Below are positions 17,373 through 25,922 of a stretch of 64,000 bases of DNA, in pieces. The DNA lies in NCBI RefSeq assembly GCF_022171985.1, contig NZ_JAJVHF010000004.1, positions 294,668 through 358,667 of the forward strand, written 5' to 3'. The position numbers and the translations under genes are program-made. How positions within the stretch are numbered: position 1 is the first letter of the stretch; every line of letters starts with the position of its first letter. The notes below the pieces were generated by a model that had not been told where the DNA came from, did no database searches, and worked only from the letters and a program-made list of their open reading frames with translations. This stretch comes from Huaxiibacter chinensis. GTDB taxonomy: Bacteria > Pseudomonadota > Gammaproteobacteria > Enterobacterales > Enterobacteriaceae.

Positions 17373-18027
17373 ACTTTTCAACAGCCGTGTCCTTAGAGGG
17401 CTGATAGCGTACTGACTTTTTGAAATAGCTCCAGAAGTCGTACACAGGCTGGGTTGAGCAATAAAGTTTGGCACGCATTACGGCACCCTCCCAACTGCTC
17501 CAGAAAATGGCCGCCAGTTGCGTATTATTCATATCGGAACGGATTTCGCCCGAAGATAACGCGTCGGACAGACAGCACGCCACAAGCGCCTGCCAGCGCT
17601 CAAGTATTTCGTGGAGCTGTTTGATAAAGGACAGTGGAAGACCCGGACTCTCCTGCATCATATTGCCAACCAGACAGCCCCGGGTGAAATTGTACTTTTT
17701 AATGCCGTCGCAGGCATCGTCGATGAAATTTTCCAGACGCATCATTGGTGTGAAGGATGATTCATACAGATGTTTTTGGAGTTTATGCACAAAGAAACTG
17801 TCATAGGCGCTCAGAACAGTCTGGGCATACTCTTCTTTGCTCTTGAAATAGTAATAAAATGAGCCTTTAGGAACACTGGCATTTTTGACAATGGCATCGA
17901 CTCCCGTTGAAAGAAAACCATTCTGCGTGAGCAGTTCAAGCCCGCTTCGGATCAGGTCATTACGGGTATCTGTATAGGTACTCTCTGTTTTTCGTGGCCT
18001 GCCTCGCCCACGAATTTCGCCAGTCAT
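17371..18027 (-). CDS. TetR-family regulator
   Basis: This 218-residue repressor has an N-terminal HTH: LIRSGLELLTQNGFLSTGVD, then SVPKGSFYYYFKSKEEYAQ. The C-terminal domain (CLVGNMMQE, PVYDFWSYFKKSVRYQ) is of the TetR_C_6/AcuR-NemR-like type that senses electrophiles or unsaturated acids. The ATG at 18027 (MTGEIRGRGRPRKTES) is chosen because AGGAG lies upstream; a longer frame to 18087 lacks a site. It is convergent with acuI, which it probably represses through the site at 16252. Confidence 0.88.
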   Translation of the reverse strand: MTGEIRGRGRPRKTESTYTDTRNDLIRSGLELLTQNGFLSTGVDAIVKNASVPKGSFYYYFKSKEEYAQTVLSAYDSFFVHKLQKHLYESSFTPMMRLENFIDDACDGIKKYNFTRGCLVGNMMQESPGLPLSFIKQLHEILERWQALVACCLSDALSSGEIRSDMNNTQLAAIFWSSWEGAVMRAKLYCSTQPVYDFWSYFKKSVRYQPSKDTAVEK

Positions 18028-18450
18028 GACTTTGCTCCTGCATTTTATTAACGGAAAAGAATAAGTGATTTTGCGCGGAGGCTTCAATCAGTTTATCCCC
18101 GGCGGTGACGAGGTGGCCACCTATGCCGACTGGACAGGGGACTGACTATTGCCATAACGCCATCGCAGGTTGCTTCAGTAAACCTGCTAATCCCGTACAA
18201 TGGCGAATTCGCTATATCCGCTTCTCGCACTTAGCTGCCATAAATCGGCCAGGCAATCACAGGTCATTTCTGTCTCGCAAAGAAGGTGCCGTTTCTGCTT
18301 TGCGTTGACACCCCTAAATATTAGAATTAAAAGGAGAGAGTTACTGGAAAAAGGCAGCGGAGGCAGTGACAATCGTGGCTTGAAGCCACTACTCGATGGA
18401 TGCGGACATGTAGTTGGCGTCATTCGACAAAACTAGCAAACTTCTAATAG
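18028..18450. other. Intergenic region, no gene recognised
   Basis: Short frames exist on both strands, but none has a ribosome site or a recognisable product. A hipA gene would be expected downstream of a hipB gene at this place, and none is present. Confidence 0.5.
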
Positions 18451-18747
18451 TCACCATTTCTCCCGTCTGGCGGGAGTGCTGTCAAATGCCCCCCTCATCT
18501 CTGTGTGGGAAATGAAGGGTGAAGGGGAAATAGATGACAGCGTTATTTCTACGCCCAGAATACTGAATACCTTGTACAGACGATCAATACTGGCGCTAGC
18601 AGGGTTTGCTTCCAGGCGGGCATAGGTTTGCTGCGTTACGGCAAGCCTCTCAGACACATCTTTTTGCGTGAAGCCCTTGATTTTGCGAAACCCGATTAGC
18701 ACAGGTCTGAGCTGGTTCAGCGTTTTTATCGGGAACTGATTATTCAT
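18451..18747 (-). CDS. HipB-like XRE-family antitoxin/repressor
   Basis: This 98-residue protein contains an XRE helix-turn-helix (RKIKGFTQKDVSERLAVTQQ, then TYARLEANPASASIDRLYKV). A beta-strand-like tail follows (ILGVEITLS), arranged as in HipB, which represses its operon and neutralises HipA. Its start ATGA overlaps the stop of a degraded upstream frame. No hipA follows, so it is an orphan. It may be a relic of a toxin-antitoxin pair whose partner is the broken frame upstream. Confidence 0.75.
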   Translation of the reverse strand: MNNQFPIKTLNQLRPVLIGFRKIKGFTQKDVSERLAVTQQTYARLEANPASASIDRLYKVFSILGVEITLSSISPSPFISHTEMRGAFDSTPARREKW

Positions 18748-19243
18748 AAGTGACCTGCCTCGCAGACTGAGTAGGGAGTACCGCCCTGTAATACAGCAGG
18801 TAAGGTGTATTTTGTGTTATACAGACTATAGGCTGTAAAACCTTTATTGAAAAGATGCTGATGTTCCAGGGGCATGCCGAGCATGGACGATTTTCTGCGG
18901 GGCGGTATTTCGCTACGGGGGAGATTGCGTTCGGGCAATGTACCGGTGTAAAAAACGTCAATTTTTCAAAACCGCTGTTATCGGGATAAGCTGAAAACTC
19001 CGAAGGCAGACACAGCCACGAATAATGTCAGACTTAAACTCTGTAGCTGTCTTCTTTTGCCTGTAAATAACGTCTAGTTTGACTCTGATGAAGGCTGTAC
19101 CAGGCAGAGAACATGTCACTCTCGGGGCCGGATGATAAAATGTGTTCAACTGGCTGGGCAGGGTAATAGCGAAGAACGTTCTCTGAAATTCGATTCAGCT
19201 CAGCGTAACGTGCGCTGTAGGTATGTATAATCCATTGCATCAA
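18744..19243 (-). pseudogene. Broken unrecognised gene overlapping the HipB-like gene
   Basis: Three consecutive minus-strand frames look coding but are out of phase: MMQWIIHTYSARYAELNRIS (from 19243), a middle frame ending at 18958, and a final frame (KIDVFYTGTLPERN and KGFTAYSLYNTKYTLPA). The last one stops at 18744 with TGA inside the ATGA start of the XRE gene. One extra A in the A5 run near 18962 would join the middle and last frames. The stop/start overlap suggests a translationally coupled toxin-antitoxin-like pair. I recognise no family, and the frame joins are my interpretation. Confidence 0.35.
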
Positions 19244-19250
19244 TTTTGCA

Positions 19251-19605
19251 TCCGTATTATTCGCAGATTACACACAAGAAGCTTAACAATGGCTGAAAGA
19301 GTGAGCAGGGATATGTAACAAAAACAAGGGCTTCAAGATGAACTGGATAAAACCGGAGCAGAGCAAGCCCTGTTCCGGTTTGTCAGGCTTTGGAATTTCT
19401 TCCAGGCCCCTGCAGCTAGTCACAACAAACACATTAATGTTTTCATTGCTTCAATTCAATATTATTGTGTGAAAGGGATTCCATCGAAATCGGCTTATGC
19501 ATGCTTAAAACTAAACTGCCCCGGCTGCAGTCATTTGGTTGCTGTGGGCTCTGTACTGTGTCTAATAGTGAAAGAATCTTACGTTATAACGAAGGAAATT
19601 GCTGA
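19251..19605. other. Intergenic region upstream of the KAP gene
   Basis: No gene was found. The sequence is relatively AT-rich and ends with GAAGGAAAT, a ribosome site for the ATG at 19606. It probably contains the promoter for the NTPase. Confidence 0.5.
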
Positions 19606-22600
19606 ATGACTCTACGATTGCAGACGGAATCACCCGCTGACCAGGATATGTTTAGAGGCAGCAGTCATGAAAAAGTTGCAGAGAATGTGGCTCAGATCAT
19701 CAGGACACCTGATGTCAATATTATTGGTCTGGAAGGTGAGCTGGGTTCAGGTAAGTCAACAATATTGAAGTTCCTGCAGAAAAAGCTTAAAGATGATTTT
19801 ACGTTCATTAACTTTGATGCAGAACGTTACCATCATGGCTCAACTAAAAAAGCGCTTATCGATGTCATCCACCACGGGGTCAGCCTACAATGTCCGGGCT
19901 CCCGGGATGTGTTGGATAAGTATAAAAATCTGGCTCTGGGTAACATCGTTGAATACGACAAGAGGGTCAGCAGCAGGCTAAGCTGGTTGACCGTCGTTTT
20001 TATTTTACTGTCATTGCTTTCCGTGCAGATGCTTCGTTATGTGCTAACAGACCTTAATCAATATTTTACTAACAAGGAGTCATTATTAGGGTGGCTTTTT
20101 TATGTTGAGGTGGCCGCGTTTCTTTCTCCTGCCATTATGGTCGCAGGACTGGCATGCCTGCAGAACATGGAATGGTACAGAAAGAAAGGGTATTCGAGTA
20201 TTGGTGATTTGTTCAAACGCAACAGTACTGACAGGATTGAAGAGACTTGGCTAGTTAATAAGGAGGTCGGAGCTATTGAGCTGGCTGAAGCTCTGCAGGG
20301 ATTTACCTCCAAAGAGGTCATTTCCCATGGAGATCGCTTCATCCTTATCATTGATAATCTGGACCGAATCAGTGCAGACAAAGTGAAAGAGCTCTGGAGT
20401 GATATGGAGCTTATTGCCGGAGCCACTCATGAACACTTCAGGATAGTGGTGCCCTATTCGGCAAGACAGGTTTCAGCCTCACTTTCTGTGGCGGGTTTCA
20501 GCGGGCGTGAGTTTATTGCAAAGCGGATTCCTGTAAGTTTTCAGGTTCCTCCTCTTATTTCGGCAGGATGGCAGGAAGCGTTAAGGCAGTACTGGAAAGA
20601 AACAGTAAATGAGGATGCAGGGATAGCGTGCCGGGAAGCAACGGTGTTGCTTGAGCGCTGGAAACCCTCTGAGTATCCTCGTATCACACCGCGATTAATG
20701 AAGAAGTTTGTTAATGATATTCATATTCTGAACCTTACCGTTCCTGCAACAGAAGATCATCGCCATATTCTTATTGCTCTCTACTTACTGGTGGTCAGAT
20801 ACGGGGAGCGAGATATTAAAGTATTACTTCGCGATCCCAAAGCTAGTCAGACCGAACCCGGTATTGCTCCGGATGATTTTGACGAGATGCTCTCGCTAAC
20901 TTATCAACAAATATCCCGAATTTTTAATAACGATACAGAAAGATGGAGCGAATTTCTGATGAGCATCCACTATCAGTCCACGGTGGAGCTTGCCAGGAGC
21001 GAGTTGCTTGATACGCCTCTTAAAGACGCGATTGGTGCTATAAATATCCCACGGCTTGAAGAACTGACGGCCTTGTGGGGTTTCGCTGAAGCATGGCAGC
21101 GAGTGGCACCACATATTCAGATGCGAGACTGGCTGGTTTCTTATAGCCGGATGGATGAGAAGTGTCAGGCTCTCGCCGAACCGCAACTCAAAGTCGCAGT
21201 GCAAATGCTGAATCAGAGTTATGCTGTTTCACTCAGAGAAAAGAATGATGAAGGTTTCGTATTGAGTCTGCAGAAACTGATGGCTGACGGGCGGATAAGC
21301 CTAGAGCCTTTCGTCGAAAGGCAAATATCGTTTATTGTGAGTAAACTTGATGAAATTCAGGATTCAGAAAAATTGGAGGCTGAATCCACGCAGACGTTGC
21401 TGCAGGAAGCTGATTCATACTCTGTTCTGGCCGGTGAATCACTACTGAATAAAATGGAGAATTTTGTAGATGGCGTATTTTATGTGGAATACCTTGTCAA
21501 TAATGAAGAGACCTTGTCAAACCTGAAAATTGGCACACTAGATATCGGAAATCACGGTCGGGAGGAGATGTTACGCTATGGAGCTGAGCAACCTCAGATA
21601 GACCTTTTTAATCCGGGAATTATCCGGCATATCAATATTGCATCGAAGGCGGTACAGAACGTAATTGGAAAGAATGATGGTACAGGTGGGGCTCAGGTTA
21701 GCTCTGCAATAATGACGCTTAAAAATCGTCAGGTTGTTGAGGACGTTATCCATTTCAGAAAAATTGTTCTGAGCCCGGACTGGAATAATAATGTTTTAAA
21801 TCAATATTATCTTAATAATACGGCGACGAGGAATCTCTTCCCTGCGGAATTTGCTGCACAGGCTGTTGCTCACATGGTGCTCCATGGTAACTATGCCGGT
21901 ATCGAGTCGTACAGTGAACATATTGGTGAGGAACGGTTTGACCTGGCTTTGGCTGCATATCTTCGTTATCTACGTACTGCCGAGAGTATCTTTATAGCAC
22001 TTAAGGATAAAAATGTTCTGCCGTACATCAAAAATGCTGTTGGCAGGATTGTTGATTTAGGTCTTCTGGTGAATATACCTGTCCTGAGCTTTGTTAAAGG
22101 TCAGTATGACGTCATCAAAGAAGCTACAAATGCAACCTCTCTTTTAATATTTGTGCGAGAGCGTCAAAAAGCACTGTCAGAGAAAATAATTGAGTCTGAT
22201 GTGAATGCTATGGGTCCAGTATTTCTCCATGACGTATATCAGTCAGGTGAGCAGTTTGATATTTTGAAGAAAAAGCTGAACGCCCTGGCATGTGGAGTAT
22301 TTAGTTCTTCTGAAAGGCTTATTGAGTGTTTTACGGTTCTTCCTGTGAACATGCGCTTTATCCTTGAACAAATGCAACTTCAGGGGCAGCATATCCGGAT
22401 GGAAGGTAGTGTGGGTATCTTTGCATCATGGTTCCGTGATGCAGAGCCAGACGTTGTCACAAATGCCGAGAACATTCATTTCCTGTGGTCTTGCCTCGAC
22501 GATACCCAGAGAGAGACTGTACTTGATGAGTTGCACGATGTCTTACTTGAAAGACATATTCGTATTGACAGCCGTATTGCGATTATTACCCGTTTTCATA

Positions 22601-22881
22601 ATGAGTTGTCGTTTATTGAACCTGAGAAGGCCGTTGAACGCAGGGCTATTGCGGCGCTGTTTAGCGCTTCTGTTGATAATGTATTATTGTCTCAATGGCT
22701 TGACCGTCAGACGTTTTCATTTTCATCATGGTCTCCGGAGGACGCCCGTACGGCAACGAGTTGTATAATGAATAACTCGGAGATTTTTCCTCTCATCTGC
22801 AGGAATTCACAGTATATTAAAAACAGAATGTTACCAGAGAAAGCGGACGTTACAGAAGATAGTGATACGTTTCCGGACTGA
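19606..22881 (+). CDS. KAP-family P-loop NTPase with membrane insert
   Basis: This is a 1,091-residue protein. Walker A is GELGSGKST (44-52) and Walker B is RFILIIDNLDRI (244-255). Between them lie two predicted membrane helices (about 126-147 and 161-184). A pair of helices inserted in the P-loop domain is the hallmark of KAP NTPases (Kidins220/ARMS, PifA), some of which block phages. PYSARQV and a C-terminal Arg-rich part of the NTPase follow. The remaining 700 residues look helical and match nothing I recognise. Codon use is more AT-rich than the core genes, and it sits at the island's edge. Phage exclusion is a hypothesis from family and location. Confidence 0.85.
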   Translation: MTLRLQTESPADQDMFRGSSHEKVAENVAQIIRTPDVNIIGLEGELGSGKSTILKFLQKKLKDDFTFINFDAERYHHGSTKKALIDVIHHGVSLQCPGSRDVLDKYKNLALGNIVEYDKRVSSRLSWLTVVFILLSLLSVQMLRYVLTDLNQYFTNKESLLGWLFYVEVAAFLSPAIMVAGLACLQNMEWYRKKGYSSIGDLFKRNSTDRIEETWLVNKEVGAIELAEALQGFTSKEVISHGDRFILIIDNLDRISADKVKELWSDMELIAGATHEHFRIVVPYSARQVSASLSVAGFSGREFIAKRIPVSFQVPPLISAGWQEALRQYWKETVNEDAGIACREATVLLERWKPSEYPRITPRLMKKFVNDIHILNLTVPATEDHRHILIALYLLVVRYGERDIKVLLRDPKASQTEPGIAPDDFDEMLSLTYQQISRIFNNDTERWSEFLMSIHYQSTVELARSELLDTPLKDAIGAINIPRLEELTALWGFAEAWQRVAPHIQMRDWLVSYSRMDEKCQALAEPQLKVAVQMLNQSYAVSLREKNDEGFVLSLQKLMADGRISLEPFVERQISFIVSKLDEIQDSEKLEAESTQTLLQEADSYSVLAGESLLNKMENFVDGVFYVEYLVNNEETLSNLKIGTLDIGNHGREEMLRYGAEQPQIDLFNPGIIRHINIASKAVQNVIGKNDGTGGAQVSSAIMTLKNRQVVEDVIHFRKIVLSPDWNNNVLNQYYLNNTATRNLFPAEFAAQAVAHMVLHGNYAGIESYSEHIGEERFDLALAAYLRYLRTAESIFIALKDKNVLPYIKNAVGRIVDLGLLVNIPVLSFVKGQYDVIKEATNATSLLIFVRERQKALSEKIIESDVNAMGPVFLHDVYQSGEQFDILKKKLNALACGVFSSSERLIECFTVLPVNMRFILEQMQLQGQHIRMEGSVGIFASWFRDAEPDVVTNAENIHFLWSCLDDTQRETVLDELHDVLLERHIRIDSRIAIITRFHNELSFIEPEKAVERRAIAALFSASVDNVLLSQWLDRQTFSFSSWSPEDARTATSCIMNNSEIFPLICRNSQYIKNRMLPEKADVTEDSDTFPD

Positions 22882-22906
22882 GTTCGTTCTTTAAATCCTA
22901 TACCTG

Positions 22907-22939
22907 AAGACCACAGCGGTGGTCTTTGGGAGTTTTTTT
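22907..22939 (+). terminator. Candidate terminator after the KAP gene
   Basis: AAGACCAC-AGCG-GTGGTCTT forms a perfect eight-pair stem followed, six bases later, by seven T residues. The gap between stem and T-run makes it weaker than a standard terminator. Confidence 0.6.
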
Positions 22940-23085
22940 ATTGCCTGATATACATTAAGCATGTTATATCTTGCTAAGAAATAATCATTCAGGGATTAAT
23001 CATAACTACTGAAGTTATGTTGTGTTCTTTTCTTTTAAAAATAAATTATTCAGATTTATTTTCTATTGATTTAATGAGGTAGGGA

Positions 23086-23415
23086 ATGACAGAAAGTGCT
23101 TTGCTTTTGCGAGAGGCATTTAATGAATCGGTTAACTATATGACATGGTCTTTTTATTCACTGATAACTGCTTACGTTTCGATGGCTTTTTATGATAGAG
23201 TTGAGGTTAAGACCCGAATAAATAATTATCTGAATAAGTTACTTTTCGTGATTGCTATGTCCGTTTTTATCCCAAATATGTACTTTGTTTCAATGGTGTT
23301 CAGTCAGAAGTTAGGCACCGCAGCTGGCGTTGCGTCATTCATTATTGGGCTACTTTTCATGATGTTAAACTCGGCGCCTGTAATTACTGGTATCGTACAG
23401 CAGCGCAAAGATTGA
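23086..23415 (+). CDS. Small membrane protein, unrecognised
   Basis: This 109-residue protein has about three hydrophobic helices (roughly 18-36, 50-70, 78-100) separated by a charged loop (DRVEVKTRINNYLNK). A short basic tail ends it (QQRKD). I recognise no family. GAGGTAGGG lies upstream of the ATG. It is the last island gene before the ygiQ junction and follows the KAP NTPase by about 200 bp on the same strand, across a weak terminator. An accessory role to the membrane-anchored NTPase is possible but not shown. Like the KAP gene it is AT-rich. Confidence 0.6.
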   Translation: MTESALLLREAFNESVNYMTWSFYSLITAYVSMAFYDRVEVKTRINNYLNKLLFVIAMSVFIPNMYFVSMVFSQKLGTAAGVASFIIGLLFMMLNSAPVITGIVQQRKD

Positions 23416-23514
23416 GTTTTATGAGTATAGTCAGTTGGGTTTTCATCTGTTTTATCAGACTTAGAAAAATGAAATCTTTCAATTCATTGATTTTAAACGC
23501 AAAAAAATTTCTAA

Positions 23515-24540
23515 ATGATCAGAATTATAGGGTGCTCGCTCTGCTCCATTACCGAGCACGAAGGCCGCATTATTCAGAGCCGTTCTGAGGAGTCGATCGT
23601 CAACGAGATCGAAGCCATTCGCGATACGGTGCCGGGCTTTACCGGGGTCATCTCCGATCTGGGGGGGCCGACTGCCAATATGTATATGTTGCGCTGTAAG
23701 TCGCCGCGCGCGGAGCAAACCTGTCGTCGTCTGTCGTGTGTCTATCCGGACATTTGCCAGCACATGGATACCAACCATGAGCCGACCATTAACCTCTATC
23801 GTCGTGCTCGCGACCTGAAAGGTATCAAAAAGATCCTGATTGCCTCCGGGGTGCGTTATGACATCGCCGTAGAAGATCCGCGCTACATCAAAGAGCTGGC
23901 GACGCACCACGTCGGCGGATATCTGAAGATTGCGCCTGAGCATACCGAAGAAGGCCCGCTGTCTAAGATGATGAAGCCGGGTATGGGCAGCTACGATCGC
24001 TTTAAAGAGCTGTTTGATACCTATTCAAAGCAGGCCGGTAAAGAGCAGTACCTGATCCCTTACTTCATCTCGGCCCACCCGGGTACGCGCGATGAGGATA
24101 TGGTTAACCTGGCGCTGTGGCTGAAGCAGCGTCGCTTCCGTCTGGATCAGGTGCAGAACTTCTATCCATCGCCGCTCGCGAACTCGACCACCATGTATTA
24201 CACCGGCAAGAATCCGCTGAGTAAGATTGGCTATAAGAGTGAAGACGTGGTGGTGCCGAAAGGGGATAAACAGCGTCGCCTGCATAAAGCGCTGCTGCGC
24301 TATCACGATCCGGCAAACTGGCCGCTGATCCGCCAGGCGCTGGAAGAGATGGGTAAAAAGCACCTGATTGGTTCCCGCCGCGACTGCCTGGTGCCTGCGC
24401 CAACGCTGGATGAGATGCGCGAGGCGCGCCGTCAGAACCGCAACTTGCGCCCGGCACTGACCAAGCACACGCCGATTGTGCATCAGCGTTCGAACGGCGG
24501 GGCAGGGGCGAAGAAAAGTGTGAAGCGTAAAAGCGGGTGA
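23515..24540 (+). pseudogene. ygiQ: ygiQ, 3' fragment (radical-SAM protein)
   Basis: From [18 protein letters not shown] onwards the frame matches the C-terminal half of YgiQ, a radical-SAM UPF0313 protein of about 740 residues: [38 protein letters not shown], and a basic tail. Upstream of about 23,532 the YgiQ sequence stops abruptly and island DNA begins. The radical-SAM motif (CFGGCSFC in the intact protein) keeps only its last two cysteines (GCSLC). A start codon at 23515 comes from island DNA and has no ribosome site. The split gene cannot bind its iron-sulphur cluster properly. The 5' half should lie beyond the left edge of the window. Confidence 0.9.
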
Positions 24541-24970
24541 GTGCGGCCTGATGCCCTCACCCCGGCCCTCTCCCACAGGGAGAGGGGGAAAGGGTGCCAC
24601 TTTGTATGGGGGAGCAGGAAAATCCCTGTGGGTGAGTGCGGCCTGATGCCCTCTCCCACGGGGAGATGGAGAAAAGGGTGCCCCTTTGTATGAGTGAGCG
24701 GGAAAATCCCTGTGGGTGAGTGCGGCCTGATGCCCTCACCCCGGCCCTCTCCCACGGGGAGAGGGAGAAAAGGGTGCCACTTTGTATGGGGGAGCGAGAA
24801 GATCCCTGTGGGCGAGGGAGAACGCCGAACAGTTCCCTCATCCTGTGGGTGAGTGAGAACACCGAACAGTTCCTTCATCCTGTGGGTGAGGGAGAAGACA
24901 GAACAGTCCCCTCTCCCTGTGGGAGAGGGTTAGGGTGAGGGCAACAGCGTGCGCCTGCCTCACCCTAACG
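24541..24970. repeat. REP-like hairpin array
   Basis: Repeated units contain CCCTCTCCCAC-GGGAGAGGG-type stems, with GTGCGGCCTGATGCCCTCAC and CCCTGTGGGTGAG segments in several copies. These are enterobacterial REP/BIME-type repeats between ygiQ and dkgA. No spacer structure resembling CRISPR exists. Long frames across it are produced by the repeats and are not genes. Confidence 0.85.
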
Positions 24971-24990
24971 CGCAACAGCGCGCCGGAAAC

Positions 24991-25818
24991 TCACCCTCCA
25001 AACTGGTCAGGATCCGGCCCTAAGCGCTGACCTTTATCCAGCTTCGCAATTTCCCCCAGCTCATCTTTGTCCAGGCGGAAATCCCAGACATCGAAGTTCT
25101 CGGCGATACGCGATGGGGTGACCGATTTCGGAATAACCACCAGCCCGCAGTCGAGATGCCAGCGAATCACGATCTGCGCCGGAGTCTTACCATATTTATC
25201 CGCAAGATCGCGGATGATTTTCTGATCGAAAACGCCTTCGCCGCCCTGGGCCAGCGGGCTCCAGGACTCGGTCTGGATCTTATGCGTGGCGTTCCAGGCG
25301 TGCAGCTGCCGTTGCTGCATCAAGGGATGTAGCTCAATCTGATTAATAACCGGGGCGACACCCGTTTCGTCAATCAGGCGTTGCAGATGATGCACCTGGA
25401 AGTTACATACGCCGATACTCTTCACCAGGCCCGCCTGCTGCAGTTCAATCATCCCCTTCCAGGCATCGACATAATGGTCGATAGCCGGAACGGGCCAGTG
25501 CATCAGATACAGGTCGACAAAATCGAGCTGCAGTTTGTCCAGGCTCTCCTGCAATGCGTCATGCGGGCGTTTCTGGTCGTCGTTCCACAGTTTAGTGGTG
25601 ATGAACAGGTCGTCTCGCGCCACGCCGGCGCTTGCCAGCGCGTTACCGACACCCTCCTCATTTTTGTAGGCGGCGGCGGTATCAATTGAGCGATACCCCA
25701 CTTCGAGTGCTTTATGAATGGCGGATACGACCTCGTCGTTACCGGCTTTCCATACGCCCAGCCCTAACTGGGGCATTACGTTGCCGTCCTGAAGCTTGAT
25801 TACGGTTTGGTTTGCCAT
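24991..25818 (-). CDS. dkgA: 2,5-diketo-D-gluconate reductase A / methylglyoxal reductase
   Basis: This 275-residue aldo-keto reductase uses NADPH to reduce 2,5-diketo-gluconate and also methylglyoxal and other aldehydes. It shows GYRSIDTAAAYKNEEGVG (catalytic Asp and Tyr), FITTKLW (Lys), LYLMHWPVP (His) and the cofactor-binding IPKSVTPSRIAENFDVWDF. Its length equals E. coli DkgA. GGAGGAAAG precedes the ATG. It lies 104 bp downstream of yqhD on the same strand, as in E. coli, where YqhC activates both in response to aldehydes. Confidence 0.97.
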   Translation of the reverse strand: MANQTVIKLQDGNVMPQLGLGVWKAGNDEVVSAIHKALEVGYRSIDTAAAYKNEEGVGNALASAGVARDDLFITTKLWNDDQKRPHDALQESLDKLQLDFVDLYLMHWPVPAIDHYVDAWKGMIELQQAGLVKSIGVCNFQVHHLQRLIDETGVAPVINQIELHPLMQQRQLHAWNATHKIQTESWSPLAQGGEGVFDQKIIRDLADKYGKTPAQIVIRWHLDCGLVVIPKSVTPSRIAENFDVWDFRLDKDELGEIAKLDKGQRLGPDPDQFGG

Positions 25819-25922
25819 CTTTCCTCCTCCATTTGCTCATCACCGGGGAGCCCCCCGATGATGTGGTGTGCATTAAGTCTGGACGAAATGTCAAAAAACG
25901 AAAGTCGGGAAGACAAAAACGC

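Noticed and set aside
24483..24878. 131-codon minus-strand frame through the REP array
   Set aside because: Its translation is a periodic product of the hairpin repeats.
24541..24970. Direct repeats that might suggest a CRISPR array
   Set aside because: Units are unequal, contain inverted stems, lack unique spacers of constant length and have no cas genes nearby; they are REP-like.
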